The notes under the pieces were generated by a model. It saw nothing but the letters and a program-made list of their open reading frames with translations. It ran no database searches and was not told the origin of the DNA. This document shows, in pieces, positions 45,869-60,821 of a stretch of DNA of 64,000 bases. The DNA lies in assembly GCF_022701195.1 (NCBI RefSeq), contig NZ_CP078089.1, positions 2,294,001-2,358,000 on the forward strand. Reading direction: 5' to 3'. The translations under genes and the position numbers were made by a program. Source of the DNA: Allobaculum mucilyticum (lineage in GTDB: Bacteria; Bacillota_I; Bacilli_A; Erysipelotrichales; Erysipelotrichaceae). The number at the start of each line of letters is the position of its first letter. Within the stretch, counting starts at the first letter, position 1.

Positions 45869-48800
45869 TTACTGCTCTTCCTCTTTTTGTTTCTTCTTGC
45901 GCAGACCAAGGAACGTCAGAACTGTTCCGCCTGCTCCGCCGATCATTGCGATCAGGGAGACCATAAGATCTGCAGCCTGGCCAATCGCTGTATTGGCGGA
46001 TTTGGAATTGCTGGAAGAAGAGGTGCTGGAGTCAGATGATCCTTCGTTTTTCAAAGAGGTGTTGGAAGACGAATTGGAGGAGTTGGATGAATCTGGTTTG
46101 TCCGGCTTGTCCGGTTTGTTTGGCTCTTCCGGCTTACCGATATTTTCCTGCAGCTCAGCCTGGCTGATCAGATGGCATACCATACCAGGTTCAATCGAGA
46201 AGGTGATGGATGTTCCATCTGCGGATTTTGTAAAGGCAATCGGAGTCGACTCGCCGTTTCCAACAGACAGAAGCTTGAGTTCTGTTCCTTCTTTTCGCAT
46301 TTCTTCAGGCAGTGCCATGGTCACCAGCATTGCATAAGAGGAAGTACCGGTTCCTGGATTCTGTCGTGCTGAAGCATTTCCAAATGGATGTTCAAGAGCC
46401 AGAGAGAAGAGGCGGGCATGAACTTCAGTTTCCGGAGGTGTCGTAATCGGATAGAGATCACCCAGATCAGACGAGCGATCCTGCAGATGCAGGGTCAGGG
46501 TTTCTGTATGGCCATCGGCGATCGCAGCCAGATCCATCGCACTCAGCACACCGGAATCAGCAATCTGGTTGAGAAGGTCTTCATGCGTCGTACTGATTTC
46601 AGCTTTCGGGAGAGTTTCGTCGACCACTACGTCCAGAACCAGGGTACCTTTGCCAATCTGTGCGGTTTTCTCATCGGCTCTTGGGAAGGTCGGCCCGGAT
46701 GCTGGAAGAACGACGAAGCTCTGTTTTAGTTCGCCAGTGAAGTTTTCTGTACCGCGGATCGTCATGACGTATGCTCCGCCAGCACTCTGAATATGATCGG
46801 AGCATTCAAGGGTAACAGGATATTCGCTTCCATCTACTGCAGTCCAGGTGAGATCTTCGAGTGTCTGTTCAAGTGCAGTTCCGTTTTCACGAAGCAGGTC
46901 TTTCAGTGTTGCAGAAAGATCGTCAATTGAACGCGGCTGAATGGTCATCGTTCCATTCTTTGTTTCAAGGGTGTAGTCGCCAGTAAGAGCGGTGATGTCG
47001 CCTTTGATTTCATACTCGCAGGCATCTTCGCCTTCTTCACGGATCAGAATGACTTCAGGTCTGTTTTCTTCTTCATCGAGCCAGCCTTCCAGTGCGGCTT
47101 CAAATTTCGGATCTGGATCACCGAATGTTTTCTCTGCGTCTTTGATATTCAGAGTCAGAACTGCCGGTCGGATCGAGAAAAGAGTACTTGCCTGTTTTTC
47201 ATCAAAGGCATAGTTGGAATTTGAAAGGGAAGTAACGAAAGCCGTATAGCCTTCGCCTGCATGAACTGCTCCGCCATCTACATTTGCGGTGCATTCGTCG
47301 CCATCCAGGATGCCTTCCAGTACAGCTTCCGGTTTCTGCTCTTTGCCTGTATAGACCAGATCGGTGCCTTTCCAGTTCAGAGTGACGTTTTTTGGAGAGA
47401 TGGTAAATTCGGCTGTTTCGTCATCTTTGGAAAGGACGTAGTTGGAATTGGAAAGCGATTCAATGCGGGCTTGGTAAGTGCCGGCATTGGTCTCTGCTCC
47501 AGTGATTTCTGCATTGCAGGTATCGGAATCGAGAATGCCTTCAATATGAAGGGCTGGATGCTGAGGGGTTCCGTTATAGACAAGCGGCGTTTCATCCCAG
47601 TTCAGGGTTACAGGACGCTGCGAGATCGTAAAGGTCGAATTGACATGCTCAAATCTGTAATCCGGGCAGCTCTCTTTATCGATGAGCAGGGTAATCGCAT
47701 ATTCACCGGCGTTTTCTCCTTCTTCGCGTCGGATCAGAATTTCCGGTGCGGTATCCTCTTCCAGAATGCCGCTTACTGTATAGGCAAGCTTCGGATCGGG
47801 TTCGCCATATGTCTTTGATGCTGGATTAGCGGTAACCATGGCAGCTTTAGGCGAAATGGTAAAGCGGGTCTGGGCACTGCCATCAGCTGGAAGTGCGTAA
47901 TTGGAATTGGATAGAGAATCGATTTTTGCACTGTAGGTTCCGGCATGAATCTGCTCACCGCTCTGTGTAAAGGTGCAGGTATCGCCGGAAAGAATGCCAT
48001 CCAGGTGAGCAACCGGATGCTGGCTGGTTCCGTTATAGACCAGATCTGTATCGGACCATGTAATGCCGACGGTTTTTGGAAGAATCGTGAGCGTTCCGTT
48101 TTCACAGGTTACCTCATAGTTTGAATCAAGATCGGAATTATGGGTGAGTGTAATCGTATGGGTTGCGGCGTTTGTATCTTCATCCCAGCTTGTCGAAATA
48201 CCGGCAAGCGTCTCGCCGGATACAAGATTGTCTGCTTTGTATTCGAATGCCAGGATCGGATCTCCATAGGTGATGGTCTGATCTTTGACACGGACAGTGA
48301 CGCTTCTCTTTTCAATGGTCAGAGTTCCGGGCTTCATGGTAAATCTGTAGTCCGGATTGGTCTGGTCTGTGACAGTCGGGATGATCGTATAGTCTCCGAC
48401 GTTTTCACCTTCTGCACGTTTCAGATCAATCTGGCCGGCAGTATCGCCTTCGATAAGGCCTTCCGCTGTAAATGTAAGCTGCGGATCAGCTGTTCCATAT
48501 GTTTTACGAAGATCATCTGCTGTAATGACTGCATCCTTTGGACGAATGCTGAACGGCACCTATGTCACCTCGTATTCGTGAAGCGTGTAGTTCGGGTTGC
48601 TCAGACCAGTAATGGTTACTGTGTAGTTCTCTCCGGCATGGACCTGGGCGCCTTCAAGGATGACATCACAGGTATCTGAGCCAACTAACCCGTCGCACAC
48701 TCTGGCACTTGGTGTCTGCGGTTTTCCGTTATATGTCAGCTGCGTATAGCTCCATGCGATCGCTGCGATTCTGGGATCGATGGTCAGATATCCTTCATTG

Positions 48801-51329
48801 GCGATCTGAACGTTAAAGTTGCTCTGCTCATCGGGAACCTGAACGCTCAGTTTATAGCTGCCGGCATTTTCTCCGGGTTCACGGATAACGGTAATCTTAT
48901 CGATGAGCTCTTTTCTGGCGAGTTCATCTTCAAACCGAACTGCTGATTTCAGGTTCTCGTCCTGTTCGCCGTAGGTTTTTGAAAGGTTTCGCAGGCGGAT
49001 GACAGCATCCTTTTTAAGGATCGAATAGATGTGGGTGGTTGTCGATGCATCCAGATTGTAGTTGGGACTGGTTGGAGAAGTCAGCTGTGCCTTATATCCT
49101 GTTCCGGCCTTTGTCTGTTCGCCATATCCGTAGCAGTCAAGATCCTCATCGCCTTCCACAGCGCCGATGATCTGATAGCGCGGGAACTGTTCCTGGCCGT
49201 TGTAGATGAGTTCATCTTCAAGCCAGACAATGTGCAGCGTTTTCTGACCGACCAGAAGTTTTCCCTCGGCAGCTGTAATGGCATAGTTCGGGTTGGCATT
49301 GTCATCGACCTGCACACTAATGGCATGGATACCTGCATCCGGGTTCTGCGGAGCACTCAGGGTAATGCCCTCTAATGTATCGCCATGAACAAGACCGTCA
49401 GCACTCCAGGTCAGTTCTGGAATCGCATCGCCGTAAATCATTTCCTGCTGATCGGCTTTTACGGTAATGGCCTTTTTATGGACAGTTACAGGAACTTCTA
49501 CGCAGGAGGCTTCAAATTCTTCTGTTTTCGTACTGGTGAATTCCAGTACGGCGGTTCCTGCTTTTTTGATGGTGACATATCCTCTCTCGTCAATCGAGAC
49601 GGCATCGCCGGATCCGGGTTTGACTCTCCAGCTCTTTTCGCCATCTGAAGTACAGATCGGAGCGAGAAGCTGTCCTTCATCGCCATAGGTGTATTCAAGA
49701 GAATCGGGAAGGTTTGCCCATTGCGGCGTCTGATAGCCGGCTTTGACATCCACAGACCAGGAATCGCTCAGATATAAATCTGTTTCACTGACACTGACTG
49801 TAATTCTCGCCTGTCCATAGCTCTGGCCGACCATATACGTTCCGTTTTCGTCTGATTCAATGTGGATGATGCCAGGGGCAGAACTCTGATAGGTATAGTC
49901 GCCATTGCCATTGCAGGTCAGATCAATCGGGTACCTCTGATTGAGCTCAATATGCTTTGCACAGTGATCACTCCAGGTGCGGGGAGCTTTTGTGACTGTG
50001 AAGTGAACGGACACTGGAGTATTAAGCATGTAATTGGTGATTCCTTCTTTCAGGACAACCTGGGCTTCATAGTCTCCTGGCTCAAGCGTGTCTGAGGGAT
50101 CGAATGTTTCACCTGTACTCATTTTCGTGACGGTGCCCAGCGTGAAATCATCCTGACTGAGATACGGGATGTTCTGATCGTACTGGACATCTACCGTAAG
50201 CGGTGCGGCATCAGACATGAAGACCCAGTCCTCTCTTTCCGGAGAAATCAGAGACGATACATCTTTGGGACTGATCGTAATGGTCCGGCGGACGGCAGAA
50301 GCTTTGTAGTCATCGGTTACATCGGAGCGCATTTCGATGGTAAATGATCCGATCCCCGGCGCATTGAACAGACCGCGGTAGAGCTGCTCTTCTGTACCGT
50401 CAGACTTGATCCACCAGTAGGTGACGGGAAGGCGATAGGGATTGGTGAAACTGGATGTGATGTCGATCGGAATCACCGTATAATCGCGCCAGCTGTTCAC
50501 TGCTCCAAGATTTGGGTCAAGAACAGGTGCATTGGTAATGGTGATCGTACCGGAGAGCGCAACATTGGAATCAAAGTCTGCAAGATTCAGACCTTCAAAG
50601 GAAGCGAATTCTGCAGTCCAGTGAACTGTATTAACAGCCCCGCGAGCAGGATTGTAATCCGGGCATTCATAGGTGTAGTAAATCCGTTTCTTCTCTCCGC
50701 CGCCTTCCCGGGTACCCATGCCGACCGGATTTGGAGCATAAGTCGAATTCATGACAGCCTTAAAGGAGTTATAGGTCTGCAGCAGAGTGACATCTTCCGG
50801 AAGCGGATCAACTGTCAGGTGCTCTTTACGGGTAATCGGGAAAGTTTTCGAAAGTACGATCGTATTTTCATCTGCACCGTTTTGAAGCAGCCAGTTATCA
50901 TTCAGAGGTGCACCAGACGGGGTGTAACCCTCCTGCAGGGTAATGGTGATCGATGCGCAGTAAACCGTATTGAATCCGGCTTTTGATCCGATTACCGAAT
51001 TGCCCTCTGCATCGGTCCAGTTCACAGAACTGACGCCAGCAACGCCATCTGTAACATTAACTGAACGGACAAACGGTGCCCCGGCGACCGGCACACTGAC
51101 CTGCTGAATCAGACTGGCAAGATCCGCAGTTGCATCGGCCAGCGGAAGTAATCTGTGATGGCTGTTCACTTTCCGGAGCGGCAGGTGAACCTGCAGAATC
51201 CGGAAGTGCAGAAACTGTATTGGGAGTTTGCCCGGCTGGATCATTTGCCCTAATCGGCAGGGAGGTCATGATCAGCGAGCAGGGAAGAAGACAGGTTAAA
51301 AACCTGGCCAGATGATCGTGCTTGTTCAT
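45869..51329 (-). pseudogene. Giant MBG-repeat surface protein with frameshift and in-frame TAG
   Basis: Full length would be about 1,820 residues. Signal peptide LTCLLPCSLIMTSLPIRAND; after SEPSQ-type linker the frame changes near 51139 (one extra base in GGCC) and continues DATADLASLIQQVSVPV. Bacterial Ig-like and then many MBG-type repeats follow, each with YGD or YGT P.L.. , GE.AG.Y and NY.L/NYTL elements, alternating with IVWLEDELIYNGQEQ-like halves. At 48562-48560 a single TAG interrupts HEYEVT-VPFSIRPKDAV; the reading frame is otherwise continuous to 45869. The C-terminus is a Ser/Asn spacer, a membrane helix (LMVSLIAMIGGAGGTVLTFLGL) and KKKQK, without LPxTG, so it is anchored by the helix. 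Probable adhesin. A product starting at GTG 48559 would lack a signal peptide. Confidence 0.8.
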
Positions 51330-51344
51330 ACGTTTTTCTCTTTT

Positions 51345-51805
51345 CTCTGTGATTGTTTTCTAAATATCAGTTAAAGCCAGTATGCATGGGGCTTGACAAA
51401 AAGGCCACTCCCCAAAAAGGTAGTCTGGTTCGAATTTCCTGAATTCATCTCAATTCTGCCGAAATGCAAAAACAGCCTTTTGAAAATTCATAAAGCGTAA
51501 AAAAGACACAGATACAGTAAAAAAATAATCTTCCTGCTGCAAGCAACGGAATTGATGGAACCGAGAGCACAAAGAAAGAAAACCAGGAGAAACACAGTTT
51601 GAAATGCAGAAAAACGGTATAAGCAGAAATTCACGAAGGATTTAAAAATAACATCAATAAAAAAGCAGACGAATCCAGGAAACAGTGCATCTGTCTGTTC
51701 CGGAGGATCCATCTGCTTTTTCGTGTTTTATCCCTGTATTTAACTGTCCTTAATAATATAAGGAAAGAGAATTTGCCTGTTTCTGTTCTACCAGAGAACA
51801 GACAA
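51345..51805. other. Gene-free stretch upstream of the MBG-repeat gene
   Basis: No gene recognised. It should contain the surface protein promoter on the - strand, but I could not assign boxes. A + strand TTGACA-like TTGACAAAAAGG near 51394 has no matching -10. Confidence 0.35.
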
Positions 51806-51844
51806 TAAAAAAACGCTTCATTCTGCCCAGGCAGAACAAAGCGT
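51806..51844 (-). terminator. Terminator of cysK
   Basis: On the - strand, ACGCTTTGTTCTGCC pairs with GGCAGAATGAAGCGT, followed by TTTTTTTA, 18 bp after the cysK stop. Confidence 0.92.
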
Positions 51845-51861
51845 CAGAAATCATAAATTCA

Positions 51862-52797
51862 TCAGGCAGCAGGATACAGGTCGGTCGAAAGATAGCGATC
51901 GCCGCTGTCTGGCAGAAGAACCACAATTGTCTTCCCCTTGTTTTCTTTGCGGGAAGCAATCAGTTTTGCGGCATGCAATGCAGCACCGGAAGAAATGCCG
52001 GTCAGCAGTCCTTCTTTTGCGGCGAGTTCACGTGCCGCATCAAAGGCTTCTTCATTGGTGACTTCGATCAGTTCATCATAAATATCGCGATCAAGTGTTT
52101 CTGGAATAAAGCCTGCACCGATTCCCTGAATCTTATGCGGACCTGGTTTTCCGCCTGCCAGAACAGGAGATCCGGCCGGTTCAACCGCAATCACTTTAAG
52201 ATCGGGGTTCTTCTCTTTCAGATACCGGCCGGTACCGGAAATGGTTCCGCCTGTATCGACACCCGCAACAAAGAAATCAACATGACCGTCTGTATCGTCC
52301 CAGATTTCCGGTCCTGTTGTTTCATAGTGGGCTTTGGGGTTGGAGGGATTGCTGAACTGAGATGGGATAAAGCTGCCTGGAATCTCTTTTGCGAGCTCTT
52401 CTGCTCTGGCAATGGCTCCTTTCATGCCCTGAGAAGCCGGTGTCAGTTCCAGCTTTGCGCCATAGGCTTTGATCAGCTGCCGGCGCTCTTTAGACATGCT
52501 TTCCGAAAGAACAATGATCACCGGATAGCCTTTTGCAGCGGCAACAGCGGCCAGACCGATTCCGGTATTGCCGGAGGTCGGTTCAATGATGGTGCTTCCT
52601 TCTTTAAGAAGGCCTTCCTTTTCTGCATCTTCAATCATCTGTCTGGCAATACGGTCTTTGACCGATCCGGATGGATTGAAGTGTTCGACTTTGGCGAGGG
52701 TTTTTGTATCTTGCGCATCTTCTGATTCAAGATGGCTCAGTTCAACAAGCGGTGTATGGCCGATCAGCTGATCGGGAGATGTATAGATTCTGGACAT
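51862..52797 (-). CDS. cysK: Cysteine synthase A (O-acetylserine sulfhydrylase)
   Basis: 311 residues. Converts O-acetylserine and sulfide to cysteine, with PLP. The PLP lysine lies in NPSGSVKDRIA, the phosphate/substrate loop is PTSGNTGIGLA, and GVDTGGTISGTGRYLKEKNP and TGISSGAAL are further hallmarks. Length is normal. AGAAAGGAG is well spaced before the ATG. Single-gene unit with its own terminator. Upstream lies an unusual block of tandem repeats. No sulfur-specific operator or S-box riboswitch was seen. Confidence 0.95.
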   Translation of the reverse strand: MSRIYTSPDQLIGHTPLVELSHLESEDAQDTKTLAKVEHFNPSGSVKDRIARQMIEDAEKEGLLKEGSTIIEPTSGNTGIGLAAVAAAKGYPVIIVLSESMSKERRQLIKAYGAKLELTPASQGMKGAIARAEELAKEIPGSFIPSQFSNPSNPKAHYETTGPEIWDDTDGHVDFFVAGVDTGGTISGTGRYLKEKNPDLKVIAVEPAGSPVLAGGKPGPHKIQGIGAGFIPETLDRDIYDELIEVTNEEAFDAARELAAKEGLLTGISSGAALHAAKLIASRKENKGKTIVVLLPDSGDRYLSTDLYPAA

Positions 52798-52863
52798 GAT
52801 GTATTCTCCTTTCTGCGTTTTCTGTATACTGCCGTTTTCTCTGAATCAGGTACCGGTCTTCAA

Positions 52864-52938
52864 AACTCCCTACGTGACTCCCTATATATCCTACGTGACT
52901 CCCTATATATACTCCCTATATATACTCCCTATATATAT
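52864..52938. repeat. Tandem repeats upstream of cysK
   Basis: About four to five units built on ACTCCCTATATAT: two copies carry a TACGTG insert (CTACGTGACTCCCTATATAT) and the last two to three are plain 13-mers, ending in TATATATATGG. On the cysK coding strand the unit reads ATATATAGGGAGT, giving repeated TATATA boxes 70-140 bp upstream of the start codon. Slippage here could change cysK promoter spacing or strength. Confidence 0.85.
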
Positions 52939-53263
52939 GGAAAAGAACGATAAGAGAAAGTACCGGGACGGATGGCTCTGAAGCAGAAGAGTATTTATTC
53001 TGCAGATGAATCAGAGCGTCTTAACGGACATGCATCGACATCGCCGGCTCTGTACGGATAAAAGAAAAGCGTGCATACCGATTCCTCCTTGTGGTGACAA
53101 GAGAGTAAACGCATAAGCCTAGCAAATCAATAGGATTAACCGGAATCCGGGATTCTTTGAAGAAAAAACAGTCTTTCAGAGAAGAAAAGACCCCTTCCAG
53201 AACGATGGCGCCCTATCTGAACCCAGATGAGAAATAAGATTTCAGGCAGCAGGGAGTTTTCAA
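52939..53263. other. Gene-free stretch between cysK and the rRNA promoters
   Basis: Nothing gene-like on either strand; only AATCCGGGATT-like small inverted repeats around 53140-53155. Confidence 0.35.
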
Positions 53264-53293
53264 TTGACAGAGACCTTACAAAAGCGCTAGAGT
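53264..53293 (+). promoter_or_regulatory. Candidate rRNA promoter P1
   Basis: TTGACA (53264-53269), 18-bp spacer, TAGAGT (53288-53293, 4 of 6 matches to TATAAT). The farthest upstream of three. Confidence 0.5.
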
Positions 53294-53366
53294 ACAAAAG
53301 CTGACTGTACGAAAAACAGCAGCGGCTTCAACTCGTGAAATTCTTAAAGAAAATCACAAATAATGC

Positions 53367-53395
53367 TTGCATCTAGTATAGAGCGGTGTTATTAT
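53367..53395 (+). promoter_or_regulatory. Candidate rRNA promoter P2
   Basis: TTGCAT (53367-53372), 17-bp spacer, TATTAT (53390-53395). The upstream 40 bp are A/T-rich like an UP element. Confidence 0.6.
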
Positions 53396-53497
53396 AGTTG
53401 AGCGCTGAGGGAAATCGCTTCTCTCAGTCATCAAATCATCCTTACTTATCGCATAAACGCCGGTTGTGAAATTACTAAATAAATTCACATAAAAGTG

Positions 53498-53526
53498 TTG
53501 ACGACAGGAAGTCAGGATGATATGAT
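53498..53526 (+). promoter_or_regulatory. rRNA promoter P3
   Basis: TTGACG (53498-53503), exactly 17 bp, TATGAT (53521-53526): the best match in the window. About 45 bp downstream is a boxA-like GGCTCTTTGAAAACT (from 53568), as expected of an rRNA antitermination leader. Confidence 0.8.
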
Positions 53527-53694
53527 AAGCAAGCCTTGTGAGTCACATCGAGTGATTCACAAAAGATGGCTCTTTGAAAACTTTACAGACAGACAAAGAA
53601 ATTCGAATATACATTCAAACGTCGATTCTTAAAATCACTGAAAGTACTCGAACAATCATAATCACAAAACGCAATAGCGTTGAGTCAATATCAA

Positions 53695-55220
<1,526 letters not shown>

Positions 55221-55490
55221 AAGGAGAAAGTACAAGGAAGCCCAGAGATGAGAAAACTTATTTCTGGCAAATGAGTATTGAAGTGAAGTCTGTCTGTGAG
55301 GTTTTGGAAGAGCGATCTTCCAGAAGAATGGATCTTTGAAAAACGAGCATCAGTAAGAAGACATAACAGTAAGGTCTGACGAAAAGTTGTAAAGATAACC
55401 GAAAGTCAAACGAAACAGTTAGAAAACAGTTCTTACGTAAATAAATATCTCGAAACAAGCATAACTAGTAACCATAAGTTATAGAGAACT

Positions 55491-58366
<2,876 letters not shown>

Positions 58367-58472
58367 TAAGATTCGAGAGAGAAAGCAGCGTAAGCGAAGT
58401 TGAATAACTGTAAGCCTGAAGAGTGTCGGACGACTGATGTTTGTTTTTGAAAGATCCATTCAATCAACTAAA

Positions 58473-58579
58473 GTGCAGTGGCGATAGCGAGCAGGATATA
58501 CCTGTAACATCCCGAACACAGCAGTCAAGCTGCTCAACGCCGACGATAGCCGGAAGGCAAAAATAGGAAGCTGCTGAAC
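58473..58579 (+). rRNA. rrf: 5S ribosomal RNA, operon B
   Basis: Same sequence as the operon A copy except one base (AGCCGGAAGG against AGCCGCAAGG). Ends are approximate. Confidence 0.92.
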
Positions 58580-58583
58580 AGAG

Positions 58584-58628
58584 AAGCCCGATGTCAGAGA
58601 AGCAATTCTCAAGACATCGGGCTTTTTC
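58584..58628 (+). terminator. Intrinsic terminator of rRNA operon B
   Basis: AGCCCGATGT / ACATCGGGCT stem (58585-58594 and 58614-58623) followed by five T. Confidence 0.93.
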
Positions 58629-58737
58629 TATTTGTCCGGGAGTGGAGCAGCACCACATCTCCCTACAGGTAAAGGGAATATTGGTTTTGCGAAGGAGCGG
58701 AACATTACCGGAATGAAACTTTTCGTGCGATGCGGCT

Positions 58738-58766
58738 TTGACAATGGGGAGAAAAAGCGGTTCAAT
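58738..58766 (+). promoter_or_regulatory. Promoter of the marR-MATE operon
   Basis: TTGACA (58738-58743), 17 bp, TTCAAT (58761-58766, 4 of 6), 100 bp before the MarR start. Confidence 0.6.
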
Positions 58767-58791
58767 ACTGTCTGCTAGTTACCAATAGTAA

Positions 58792-58804
58792 TTATCTAAG
58801 ATAA
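58792..58804. promoter_or_regulatory. Palindromic operator candidate for the MarR regulator
   Basis: TTATCT-A-AGATAA is a perfect 6+6 palindrome around one base, located 26 bp after the -10 and 65 bp before the marR start, where an autorepressing MarR protein would bind. Confidence 0.5.
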
Positions 58805-58868
58805 GTAAAAAGACGCCGAATCATCTGTTCTGAACAGCCCTGATTCGATACCTGGAAAGGATGGAAGG

Positions 58869-59360
58869 ATGAGTACTGCCAGTCAGATCGAACAGCTTCT
58901 CGATCTTTGTTTTTACGCGAAGAAAATCACCGAAACTCTGCCGGCTCTTCCAAAAGGGATGAAGCACCGGCATAACTTTGTGCTCTATGAAGTGTACAAG
59001 ACGCTTCAAAAACTGGGCGTCTGCCATGTCAGCGACATCAGCCGCAATCTCAATACGAGCATGCCAAGCATTACCAAGCTGATTACAGAATTGGAAAAAA
59101 TGGGGTTTGTTCTGAAAACAGCGGATCCTTCCGATAAGCGGGCCGTTCAGCTTAGTTTGACGGAAACCGGTTATCAGTTTGTAAAGGACTACATGCTGGA
59201 TTTCCATCAGGCGTGGGCAGAAAACCTCGACGATGTCAGTGAAGAAGAAATCCGCAATGCCCAGCATCTGCTGGAAAAGTTCAAAGTGTCTATGCCTGCC
59301 AATCATCCTTCCCGTGAAGATGAAATGGACGGGCTGCCTGGCTCTTCATTTCGAAACTGA
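58869..59360 (+). CDS. MarR-family transcriptional regulator
   Basis: 163 residues. A winged helix-turn-helix is clear: HNFVLYEVYKTLQKLGVCHVSDISRNLNTSMPSITKLITELEKMGFVLKTADPSDKRAVQLSLTETG, with the DKRAVQLSLT wing typical of MarR proteins. N- and C-terminal helices would form the dimer. Starts at ATG after GGAAAGGATGGAAGG. It lies 20 bp before a MATE transporter gene, the standard arrangement in which the regulator represses itself and the pump until a drug or other ligand binds. Confidence 0.9.
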   Translation: MSTASQIEQLLDLCFYAKKITETLPALPKGMKHRHNFVLYEVYKTLQKLGVCHVSDISRNLNTSMPSITKLITELEKMGFVLKTADPSDKRAVQLSLTETGYQFVKDYMLDFHQAWAENLDDVSEEEIRNAQHLLEKFKVSMPANHPSREDEMDGLPGSSFRN

Positions 59361-59380
59361 AAAATTGGAAAGGTATTTCT

Positions 59381-60763
59381 ATGAAAAATAAATCGAAAGG
59401 AAAATCAGAAATTTCTTTTACACAGGGATCCATTGCCGGTGCTCTGATCCGTTTTTCTCTGCCCGTACTTGGTGCTCTGATTCTTCAGGCGGCATATGGC
59501 GCAGTGGATCTTATGGTCGTCGGCATGTTCTGCGATCCGGCCAGCATTTCCGCTGTCGGAACGGGCAGTACGTTTATGTCGATGATCACCTTTATTATTA
59601 CGAGTCTTGCGATGGGTTCGACAGTAACGATTGCCAGACATATCGGAGAAAAGAAGCCGGAAGCTGCTGGAAAGACAGTCGGAACCACGATTATTCTGTT
59701 TCTTCTGATCGGTATTGTGCTGACTGCTGCTCTTGAGCTTAGCATCATGCCGGTCATTGAGATTCTTCAGGTTCCGGCAGATTCTGTATTTAAAGCCATG
59801 GATTATCTGCGGATCTGTTCAGCGGGTATTCTGGTCATTATTGCCTATAACATCATCGCCTGTATTCTGCGCGGAGCGGGAAATGCGAATCTTCCGCTGC
59901 TGTTTGTTGCGATTGCCTGTGCTGTAAATATTGTCGCTGACTTTGTGTTTGTCGGAGTCTTCCATATGGATGTAGCCGGTGCTGCCTGGGCGACTGTTCT
60001 GGCTCAGCTTGTATCGGTTGTTGTGTCTTTGCCGATTCTGATGAAAAAGGATCTTGGCTTCCATTTTGCCAAGAAGGATCTGCGGATTTATAAAAATGAG
60101 ATGCGGCAGATTCTGCAGATTGGAATTCCGATTTCACTGCAGGAGTTCACAGTTCAGATTTCTTTTCTGGTGATTAATGCGATTGTTAACGGCATGGGTC
60201 TTCTGCCTTCTGCCGGCTATGGCGTTTCACAGAAAGTGACGGCGTTTATCATGCTGGTGCCATCGGCTCTGATGCAGAGCGTTTCTGCTTATGTGGCTCA
60301 GAATATCGGAGCCAATCAGGCAGCCCGGGCACGCAAGGGTCTGAAGATTGCGATTGCGGGCGGAACAGCGATTGGTATTCTGATGTTTCTGCTTGGATTC
60401 TTTAAAGCAGACTGGCTCTCTTCATTCTTTACATCGGATCTGGGTGTTATTGCACAGAGTTCCGACTATATCCGCGGATTCTGCTTTGACTGTGTACTGA
60501 CCTGTACGCTGTTCAGCTTTATCGGCTATTTCAACGGCTGCTCCCGTTCAACGCCGGTTATGGTTCAGGGCATCGTTTCCGCTCTGTTCCTTCGTATTCC
60601 GCTGACGATGTATTTTGCCTCTCTGCCCAATACGAATCTGTTTCTGGTCGGGATTTCTGCACCGATCACCACTGTCTTTGGCATTCTGTTCTTTCTGGTC
60701 TGCTATATATGGATTGGACGAAAGAACAGAAAACAGGTCAGCCAGTCTCTGTCTGCTCTGTAG
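59381..60763 (+). CDS. MATE-family multidrug/Na+ or H+ antiporter
   Basis: 460 residues with twelve predicted membrane helices in two homologous halves. The start KSEISFTQGSIAGALIRFSLPVLGALILQAAYGAVDLMVVGMF and ISAVGTGSTFMSMITFIITSLAMGSTVTIARHIGE are MATE signatures. Exports cationic drugs or toxic metabolites in exchange for ions. Operon partner of the MarR regulator. Ends in TAG, followed by a terminator. Confidence 0.93.
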   Translation: MKNKSKGKSEISFTQGSIAGALIRFSLPVLGALILQAAYGAVDLMVVGMFCDPASISAVGTGSTFMSMITFIITSLAMGSTVTIARHIGEKKPEAAGKTVGTTIILFLLIGIVLTAALELSIMPVIEILQVPADSVFKAMDYLRICSAGILVIIAYNIIACILRGAGNANLPLLFVAIACAVNIVADFVFVGVFHMDVAGAAWATVLAQLVSVVVSLPILMKKDLGFHFAKKDLRIYKNEMRQILQIGIPISLQEFTVQISFLVINAIVNGMGLLPSAGYGVSQKVTAFIMLVPSALMQSVSAYVAQNIGANQAARARKGLKIAIAGGTAIGILMFLLGFFKADWLSSFFTSDLGVIAQSSDYIRGFCFDCVLTCTLFSFIGYFNGCSRSTPVMVQGIVSALFLRIPLTMYFASLPNTNLFLVGISAPITTVFGILFFLVCYIWIGRKNRKQVSQSLSAL

Positions 60764-60794
60764 ATCTGCAGTATAAATTTTTAAGATGAAATTG

Positions 60795-60821
60795 ATCCGG
60801 GTCTGTTCACCCGGATTTTCT
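60795..60821 (+). terminator. Terminator of the marR-MATE operon
   Basis: ATCCGGGT / ACCCGGAT (60795-60802 and 60809-60816) with a 6-nt loop, followed by TTTC. Confidence 0.85.

Noticed and set aside
45573-46337. 254-codon + strand open frame over the 3' end of the MBG gene
   Set aside because: Its Glu/Asp/Ser repeats are the reverse of the Ser/Asn spacer of the real protein, and it overlaps a terminator.
11240-48562. Genome-wide reassignment of TAG to an amino acid
   Set aside because: The DNA polymerase, CW_7 fragment, O-antigen-ligase-like and MATE genes all end properly in TAG at the expected protein ends.
52864-52938. CRISPR array upstream of cysK
   Set aside because: The repeats are contiguous 13-20-mers without unique spacers, and no cas genes are present.
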